The position numbers were made by a program, and so were the translations under genes. Of a DNA stretch of 64,000 nucleotides, positions 59,003 through 64,000 are shown piece after piece. The first letter of the stretch is position 1. Each line of letters starts with the position of its first letter. Below the pieces are notes generated by a model, which saw only the letters and a program-made list of their open reading frames with translations, did no database searches and was not told the origin of the DNA. The DNA comes from Candidatus Pyrohabitans jungbluthii. GTDB taxonomy: Archaea; Hydrothermarchaeota; Hydrothermarchaeia; Hydrothermarchaeales; BMS3B. The DNA lies in NCBI GenBank assembly GCA_002010065.2, contig MTMD02000002.1, positions 310,001 through 374,000 on the forward strand, read 5' to 3'.

Positions 59003-60949
59003 ATGGGACAAAAAGTGCAAATGCAGCAGGATTCGACTGACATTGCTCTCTTCGTTAAGGTCAGTGAGGGCGATGTGATAACCTGGGATAAAAGCAGGAT
59101 TGTGAAGTCACTGCTCAAGGAAACCACGATAGATGAGGCTACCGCACACCTAATCGCCGACAGGGTTGAGAGGATTATCCGCGACTCTGGTATTGAGTTC
59201 ATCACAGGTCCGCTAATCCGCGAGATCGTTAACGCTGAACTCATAAAGCTCAAGCTTGAGGAGCAGCGCAAGCAGTACACCCGCCTTGGTATGCCAATCT
59301 ACGACGTTGAACAGCTCATAACAAAGCAGAACAAGGAAAATGCCAACGTGCCTCATGGGCCAGAAGCGACCAACCTGAGCTTAGCCGAGAGTATAAAGAA
59401 GCAGTACGCTCTGCTAAAGGTGTTCTCACCCGACGTGGCACTCGCCCATGAGCGGGGCGATATTCACCTGCACGACTTAGGGTTTATAGACCGCCCTTAC
59501 TGCTCAGGTAATAGCATCGAGTACGTGAAGAAGTTCGGTCTCAACCTGCCCAACGCTCTTTCAATTTCAAAGCCAGCGAAGCATCCCGAGGTGCTGGTTC
59601 TCCACCTCATAAAGTTCTCAGCCGCCCTGCAGGGCGTGTTCGCGGGTGCAATAGGCTGGGATGCGGTGAACCTCTTCATGGCACCCTACTTCGTGGGGAA
59701 GTCGGACGAGGAGCTGGAGCAGGTCGCGCAGATGCTGGTCTTTGAGTTCGCCCAGCAGGCGGTTGCCAGAGGGGGACAGAGCATATTCAGCGATCTCAAC
59801 CTCTACTGGGAGGTGCCAAAGCACTTCGCCGACGTCGAAGCTATTGGCCCTGAGGGCAAGTACACGGGCAACACCTATGAGGATTACCTGCCCGAGGCGC
59901 AGCGCTTCGCGAGGGCTTTGATAAAGGTGTACATGCAGGGCGACGGCATGGGCAGGCCCTTCTTCTTCCCAAAGCCCCAGCTCCACATAACTGAACGCCT
60001 CTTCCGCACCGAGGGCTACGAGGAGTTTCTGTACGAGATAGCCCAGCTCTCCTCTGAGCGGGGCAACAGCTATTACGTGTTCGACCGCGGCGAAACCGCG
60101 AAGATTAGTGAGTGCTGCCGCCTTGCGTTCAAGCTGGATGAGAATGACCTGCGCGATGCCAAGACGCCCTGGAAGATGCGCTATTCTGCAATGCAGAATG
60201 TGACAATAAACCTGCCTCGCATTGCCTACGAGGCGAATGGCAACGACGACCTGCTGTTTGAGATTCTCTCGCAGAGAATGAAGCTCGCAGCCGAGGCGCA
60301 CGTTGCCAAGCGTGGCTTCATAACCAGGCTTCTTAACCTAGGGCTTCGCGGACCCCTCGGTTTGCTTGCCATGGATAAAGACGGCGAGCCCTACTACCGC
60401 CTGCACCGCGCCACCTTCCTCATGGGAATGCTGGGCTTGAATGAGCTGGTGCAGTACCACCTGGGCGAGGAGATGCACGAGAGCAATTATGCCCTTCGCT
60501 TTGGCTTGAAGGTCATAGCCCACATGAACAAGGAAAGTGAGCGCCTGAGCGAGGAGTACGATATGCGCTTCGTGCTGGAGCAGACTCCAGCGGAGAGCAC
60601 CGCTTACCGCATGGCAAAGCTCGACTTGGAGCACTATCCCAGCGAGACGCGAGAGGTGGTGAAGGGTAGCATAGAGCGCGGCGAGGTCTACTATACCAAC
60701 TCCACCTACCTGAACATCTCCGCACCAATATCGCCAATAGAGCGGGTTAAGAAGGAAGGGATGTTCCATCCCATGATTCACGCTGGCAGCCTCACCCACA
60801 TCTGGCTGGGCGAGGCGAAGCCTGACCCTGAAGCAATAGCCAAGTTCGTAGTGCGCACCTTCAAGCACACCACCAACGATCAGATAGCCTTCTCCCCCGA
60901 GTTCTCCTCATGTTTAGACTGTGGGCGGGTAGATCGCGGGCTGTGGTAG
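59003..60949 (+). CDS. nrdD: Anaerobic (class III) ribonucleotide reductase, catalytic chain lacking the glycyl-radical domain
   Basis: 648 residues. Reduces ribonucleoside triphosphates with a thiyl radical. An ATP-cone regulatory domain occupies about residues 10-95 (VITWDKSRIVKSLLKETTID), then the ten-stranded barrel (LAHERGDIHLHDLGFIDRPY, FPKPQLHITERLFRTEGYEE, KISECCRLAFKLDENDLRDA, EQTPAESTAYRMAKLD). The chain stops after SSCLDCGRVDRGLW. In known NrdD the same polypeptide continues with a second Cys pair and the RVxG radical loop; here those are encoded by the next gene. So it is a split enzyme. A GGGGGA element precedes the ATG. Confidence 0.93.
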   Translation: MGQKVQMQQDSTDIALFVKVSEGDVITWDKSRIVKSLLKETTIDEATAHLIADRVERIIRDSGIEFITGPLIREIVNAELIKLKLEEQRKQYTRLGMPIYDVEQLITKQNKENANVPHGPEATNLSLAESIKKQYALLKVFSPDVALAHERGDIHLHDLGFIDRPYCSGNSIEYVKKFGLNLPNALSISKPAKHPEVLVLHLIKFSAALQGVFAGAIGWDAVNLFMAPYFVGKSDEELEQVAQMLVFEFAQQAVARGGQSIFSDLNLYWEVPKHFADVEAIGPEGKYTGNTYEDYLPEAQRFARALIKVYMQGDGMGRPFFFPKPQLHITERLFRTEGYEEFLYEIAQLSSERGNSYYVFDRGETAKISECCRLAFKLDENDLRDAKTPWKMRYSAMQNVTINLPRIAYEANGNDDLLFEILSQRMKLAAEAHVAKRGFITRLLNLGLRGPLGLLAMDKDGEPYYRLHRATFLMGMLGLNELVQYHLGEEMHESNYALRFGLKVIAHMNKESERLSEEYDMRFVLEQTPAESTAYRMAKLDLEHYPSETREVVKGSIERGEVYYTNSTYLNISAPISPIERVKKEGMFHPMIHAGSLTHIWLGEAKPDPEAIAKFVVRTFKHTTNDQIAFSPEFSSCLDCGRVDRGLW

Positions 60950-60966
60950 AACAGGAGGTGAAAGAA

Positions 60967-61437
60967 ATGGAAGAAGACATAATAAGCAACACGTGCCCCC
61001 ACTGTGGAAGCCACAACGTGGAGTACATAACCCGCGTAACTGGCTTCTTCTCTAAGGTGGGGAGCTGGAATAAGGGCAAGATAGCCGAACTCCGTGACAG
61101 GAGGCAGGCTATAGAGTGGAACAAGCGAAGCTTTCTGGGCAACGCTGGAAGCGTGCCTACCACGGCGACGCAGCGCAGGATAAAGCTCTTCTGGAAGCAG
61201 AACTGCCCGCGCTGCCCTGCTGCCAAGGAGCTTGCTGCAAAGCTGGAGGCGAAGGGTATTAAGGTGGAGTACTACGACGTGGAGAGCGTCGAGGGTATGG
61301 CAGAGGCAGGAATGCACTCTGTATTAGCGACGCCGAGCATCGTCGTGGTTGACGGCGAGGATGAAGAGATCGCCGCGTGGCGTGGCTCCGTGCCCAGCGA
61401 GCAGGAGCTTGCCGCGGCGGTGATGGGTGCAAACTAA
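60967..61437 (+). CDS. Glycyl-radical subunit of split NrdD fused to a redoxin domain
   Basis: 156 residues, ATG with strong AGGAGGTGAAAG upstream, in a different frame from nrdD, 17 bases after its stop. Residues 8-45 equal the missing NrdD C-terminus: TCPHCGSHNVEYITRVTGFF with the likely radical Gly26, then SWNKGKIAELRDR. Residues about 70-156 form a glutaredoxin/thioredoxin-like domain with C80-P-R-C83 (LFWKQNCPRCPAAKELA) and the cis-Pro loop ATPSIVVVDG. The Cys pair C10/C13 should complete the zinc ribbon with C637/C640 of the large chain. The fused redoxin suggests NrdD2-like, redoxin-driven reduction. Confidence 0.9.
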   Translation: MEEDIISNTCPHCGSHNVEYITRVTGFFSKVGSWNKGKIAELRDRRQAIEWNKRSFLGNAGSVPTTATQRRIKLFWKQNCPRCPAAKELAAKLEAKGIKVEYYDVESVEGMAEAGMHSVLATPSIVVVDGEDEEIAAWRGSVPSEQELAAAVMGAN

Positions 61438-61444
61438 CCCACCC

Positions 61445-61456
61445 CTTTTTATTTTT
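61445..61456 (+). terminator. T-rich stretch after the radical subunit gene
   Basis: CTTTTTATTTTT follows the TAA stop by a few bases. It may end a share of the nrdD transcripts before the AT-rich gene. GGAGG follows at once for the next start, so read-through is also likely. Confidence 0.4.
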
Positions 61457-61470
61457 GGAGGCGATAAAAA

Positions 61471-61908
61471 GTGGGATATGGAGCAATAAAAGTTGAGGAC
61501 ATAGAAATAATTAAAAAAATACTCCTACGCGAGGGGTTTTATGAGCCTATATTACAAACATGGAAAGATGGTCAAGTATTTGGCTTAGTTAAACCTTTAA
61601 ATGAACTGTTTGAAGTACATATACGAGCTTATGAAGATAACACCCTTGATGCAGAAGTGGAGTTATCTAGAGAATATTTAGAACATATTTTTAATGAAAG
61701 TAGGCCATATTATGGATTTTTAATTGAAATACTAAGAGATTATAAGGTACCATACAGAGTTATAAAATCGATCCCTCCAGATCCAAAGCTCATCTCAGTA
61801 CCAGAGATATTAATCAAATGGAAGCCACTAATGGCACTAGCTGTGATATTCGTTGGAATTGCTTTAATTGGAACATCAAATAAGCAAAATAATGGCATAT
61901 CTGTTTAA
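61471..61908 (+). CDS. AT-rich hypothetical protein with C-terminal membrane helix
   Basis: 145 residues, GTG start with TTTGGAGG 8 bases upstream. Codons such as aaa, tta, att and aga dominate, unlike the GC-richer neighbours on both sides. The soluble part is alpha/beta (LREGFYEPILQTWKDGQVFG, LFEVHIRAYEDNTLDAEVEL, YYGFLIEILRDYKVPYRVIK), and the end has a membrane helix (LMALAVIFVGIALIGTS). The family is not recognised. It sits between the reductase genes and their activase, which suggests a recent insertion. Confidence 0.65.
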   Translation: MGYGAIKVEDIEIIKKILLREGFYEPILQTWKDGQVFGLVKPLNELFEVHIRAYEDNTLDAEVELSREYLEHIFNESRPYYGFLIEILRDYKVPYRVIKSIPPDPKLISVPEILIKWKPLMALAVIFVGIALIGTSNKQNNGISV

Positions 61909-61927
61909 ATTAAAAAGAGGCATAAAA

Positions 61928-62635
61928 ATGCAAATCAAAGGCGTGCTCGAGACGAGCTTTGTAGACTGGGACGGGAAGATAGTCTCCACCATCTTCCTCC
62001 CCAGCTGCAACTTCCGCTGTGGCTTCTGCCATAACCACAAGCTGGTACTCAGCCCTGAGAGCTTTGAGGATGTGCCCTTAGACTATCTCCTTCGCTTCTG
62101 GCGGCGCAACCGCGATTTCCTCGACGGGGTGTGCATAACCGGTGGCGAGCCTACGCTGCACAAGGATTTACCCCAGCTATGTGCCACGATTAAGGAGCTT
62201 GGGTTGGAGGTGAAGCTGGATACGAACGGCTCCAACCCGGAGATGCTGCGCTCGCTTATCAAAGAAAAGCTTGTTGACTACATCGCCATGGATGTTAAGG
62301 CACCTCTGCGCGCCAAGGATTATTCCCGCGTGGCTGGCGTGGATATAAATGGCGAGCTTCGCCGCATAGAAAAGAGCATCGACATTATAATAACCTCCCG
62401 CATCGACCACGAGTTCCGCACCACTGTGATTAAGGGTGTGCACGGCGAGGATGAGGTCGAAGCTATAGCGCGCTCTTTGCAGGGTGCGAAGCGCTACGTG
62501 CTCCAGAAGTTTGTGCCTCACCTGGCGATGAGCGAAGAGCTTCGCAGGCTGGCGATGTTCAGCGATGAGGAGATGGATGCCCTGGTAGAGGCGGCGAGAC
62601 GGTATGTTCCTAATGTGAAGTGGAGGGGGAAGTGA
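61928..62635 (+). CDS. nrdG: Anaerobic ribonucleotide reductase activase (NrdG-like radical SAM)
   Basis: 235 residues from ATG 61928. The radical SAM motif CNFRCGFCHNHKLVL (C-x3-C-x2-C) and the VCITGGEPTLHKDL loop mark the activase; LDTNGSNPEMLRSLI and YIAMDVKAPLRAKDYSRVAG are shared with NrdG2/pyruvate-formate-lyase-activase relatives. It would abstract the hydrogen from Gly26 of the radical subunit. Composition is host-like, in contrast to the AT-rich gene before it. Confidence 0.88.
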   Translation: MQIKGVLETSFVDWDGKIVSTIFLPSCNFRCGFCHNHKLVLSPESFEDVPLDYLLRFWRRNRDFLDGVCITGGEPTLHKDLPQLCATIKELGLEVKLDTNGSNPEMLRSLIKEKLVDYIAMDVKAPLRAKDYSRVAGVDINGELRRIEKSIDIIITSRIDHEFRTTVIKGVHGEDEVEAIARSLQGAKRYVLQKFVPHLAMSEELRRLAMFSDEEMDALVEAARRYVPNVKWRGK

Positions 62636-62741
62636 TAGAAGAAGGATTGAGAAATGGGCCAATTTAGAATAGGAGAGGCGCATCATAAAAAATCGCATTT
62701 CATTATTGTAATTTTAGCAGTTGTGTAAAGTTTCAAGGGAT
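62636..62741. other. Short AT-rich gap
   Basis: Begins the change from host-like to AT-rich composition. A TATA-like run is not clear, and no ribosome binding site of note precedes the next ATG apart from AAGGGA (62735-62740). Confidence 0.35.
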
Positions 62742-64000
62742 ATGGAAACTAAAAAAATCCAAAATAAGAATAAAAATAAGAAAATTAAGAGGAACATAGT
62801 TGAATATCTAAAAAATTTTTGTAATAGGCACAATAAGTTAGTAACCGGAGCTATTGGTTTTGTATTAGGTATCGTACTAACTTCGTATTTATCTCCAATA
62901 TTAGCACATATTTTCCCTTCTATTGATAAAGAACCACCAACAATTATTGAGGTTACTCCATTACCAAATTCAAACCTTTTCAATCTATCAGATATAAGAG
63001 TCAAAATTGAGGATAGTGGAGGATCTGGTTTAGACTTAGAGAGTTCTTTCATAAAGTTAACTGGAGCATATTCGGGAGAGATTAATGGTACCAAAATAAG
63101 CAAAGATAAGGTCTTAATTTTTATACCAAGCGAAAAATTAAAACCTGATATGTATACTGCTGAGTTTTTTATTAGAGATAGAGCTGGTAATCTAAAAAAA
63201 GATTTTTCAAGATTTACATTGTTTGAAAAACCAAAACTCAGATTTGACTTTTACGAAATGCCTCACTTATATTCTGAGAATGACGATGTCCATGGAATTA
63301 AATGGAAAGACAGATATATTGCATACAGTTTCGCTATAATAAATGAGGGCGATACAGTATCTTTAGAAGATATTGAAGTGACTTTTGATTTTCCAGGAGT
63401 AATACTAAACTATATTGTTATGGCAAAGACAAGCTGTGTAAATTGTAATATTATAGAAGCTCAATCAACTCCTTCAATAGTTTATGGAGGAAAAACAGAA
63501 ACAAACTTTTCTACATGTCAATTGATTATTGATATTGAAAAACTACCTCCTGGTGGTATCTTTGCGGGCATGATATTCATAGACCCTCAATATACGCCAA
63601 AATCTAATGAAGTAATCACATTTTGTGAATTTGGAAGTAGATATTATGGACATTATTTTTATAAGCAATTAGGGTGGACTCATCAAGGCAGTATTGAAGG
63701 AGAAATAAAGATGAGTCGGGATGCCTGGATAAATAAGGGAATTTTTTTGAGAAATATGGGAATAAAATATAATTTTCCAGAATATGTCAAAAATTCCTTA
63801 AATGCTTTTGATAATGCTATTAAAATCGATAAGAATAGTAGTGTCGCCTGGAATGAAAAAGGCATTTCACTTGCATATTTAGGGAATTTTTCAGGCGCAA
63901 TTCAAGCGTTTAATAAATCTATAAACATAAGTCCTAATTTTGAAAAACCATATTACAACATTGGCCTGATTTATTTTAAACTCAAAAATTGCGATATTGC
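62742..64000 (+). CDS. AT-rich membrane protein with Ig-like and TPR regions, 3' end cut by window
   Basis: Open from ATG 62742 to the window end, at least 419 residues without a stop. Lys/Asn-rich cytoplasmic start, one membrane helix (TGAIGFVLGIVLTSYLSPIL), an Ig-like or cadherin-like beta region (SDIRVKIEDSGGSGLDLESS ... MYTAEFFIRDRAGNLKKDF), a second beta region to about residue 320, then tetratricopeptide repeats (AWINKGIFLRNMGIKYNF, NSSVAWNEKGISLAYLGNFS, KPYYNIGLIYFKLKN). Family not recognised. Codon use is strongly A/T-biased, so recent transfer is likely. It may start an accessory region continuing past the window. Confidence 0.75.
   Translation, partial: METKKIQNKNKNKKIKRNIVEYLKNFCNRHNKLVTGAIGFVLGIVLTSYLSPILAHIFPSIDKEPPTIIEVTPLPNSNLFNLSDIRVKIEDSGGSGLDLESSFIKLTGAYSGEINGTKISKDKVLIFIPSEKLKPDMYTAEFFIRDRAGNLKKDFSRFTLFEKPKLRFDFYEMPHLYSENDDVHGIKWKDRYIAYSFAIINEGDTVSLEDIEVTFDFPGVILNYIVMAKTSCVNCNIIEAQSTPSIVYGGKTETNFSTCQLIIDIEKLPPGGIFAGMIFIDPQYTPKSNEVITFCEFGSRYYGHYFYKQLGWTHQGSIEGEIKMSRDAWINKGIFLRNMGIKYNFPEYVKNSLNAFDNAIKIDKNSSVAWNEKGISLAYLGNFSGAIQAFNKSINISPNFEKPYYNIGLIYFKLKNCDI

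Noticed and set aside
60940-60970. Sequencing frameshift or stop read-through joining nrdD to the radical subunit
   Set aside because: The nrdD stop is followed in the same frame by TGA a few codons on, and the second gene has its own strong AGGAGGTGA site and ATG at proper spacing with native codons. A read check is still the decisive test.
62714-63103. Minus-strand open frame near the window end
   Set aside because: It is antisense to the uninterrupted plus-strand frame from 62742 to 64000, which has clear domain structure.
1-64000. tRNA, rRNA or CRISPR arrays
   Set aside because: I saw no cloverleaf-like tRNA sequence, no conserved rRNA segment and no regularly spaced repeats. A tRNA scan and repeat finder could still reveal an intron-containing tRNA.
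1-64000. Insertion sequences or integrases
   Set aside because: No transposase or integrase-like protein was recognised. The only mobile-looking items are the AT-rich genes near the right end and the palindromic units at 58747.

Overview
The window reads as chromosomal DNA of an anaerobic archaeon. Archaeal signs are the split archaeal-type PheS/PheT, an archaeal/eukaryal-type glycyl-tRNA synthetase, a NreA-like repair protein ending in a PCNA-binding motif, UPF0147 and Sjogren-autoantigen-type small proteins, class III (archaeal) pilin signal peptides, Tfx, preQ0 genes that in archaea feed archaeosine, and TATA-like boxes close to start codons. A bacterial-type GyrA, an F420-hydrogenase-beta-like protein and FmdE-family proteins point to a euryarchaeal or related lineage (Archaeoglobi, Hydrothermarchaeota or Hadarchaea-like are possibilities). 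I cannot name the species from sequence alone.

Layout. 1-2.9 kb: phenylalanyl-tRNA synthetase. 2.9-10.8 kb: a response regulator, then molybdenum genes (moaE, mobB, tfx, and a leftward operon moeA-fmdE-like-modABC) with a ferredoxin and an amidotransferase. 11.1-16.5 kb: an exported molybdopterin reductase of the arsenate/polysulfide/tetrathionate reductase group with its Fe-S subunit, a diheme cytochrome lipoprotein, a TorD-like chaperone, an FmdE-like protein and two TatA proteins. 16.5-21.4 kb: a PhnD-like sensor lipoprotein, histidine kinase and response regulator, an arsenite-pump (Acr3-like) gene relic, and a second, inverted tatA pair next to another response regulator. 21.6-33.7 kb: a beta-propeller protein, a heme-type sensor kinase and regulator, then a nitrate-ammonification-like cluster: napA, an OB-fold lipoprotein, napG, napH, napD, a circularly permuted FrhB-like protein, an octaheme HAO-like cytochrome, a 39-residue zinc-ribbon protein and a heme-copper/NnrS-like membrane protein. 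33.9-41.5 kb: transporters, small envelope proteins and DNA repair genes. 41.6-44.8 kb: queC, DUF366, queE, queD. 44.8-50.8 kb: mostly leftward housekeeping genes. 50.8-56.3 kb: prepilin peptidase, four pilin-like proteins, DUF2101, an OB-fold protein and a TctA-like protein. 56.3-58.7 kb: gyrA. 59.0-62.6 kb: class III ribonucleotide reductase. 61.5-61.9 kb and 62.7-64.0 kb are AT-rich with foreign-looking codon use.

How it fits together. ModABC imports molybdate. MoaE, MoeA and MobB build the cofactor. Two Tat-exported molybdoenzymes use it as terminal reductases, each with its own chaperone (TorD-like or NapD) and each next to a two-component system whose response regulator carries a winged-helix output domain. 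The first locus looks like an arsenate-type (or other oxyanion) respiration locus; the second looks like nitrate to ammonium via Nap plus a HAO-family octaheme protein.

The most unusual objects are three. First, a class III ribonucleotide reductase is split so that the glycyl-radical domain is a separate protein fused to a redoxin, with the zinc ribbon divided between the two chains. Second, the FrhB-like protein has the C-terminal half first, then the ferredoxin region, then the N-terminal half. Third, near-identical inverted tatA copies bracket the sensor module.
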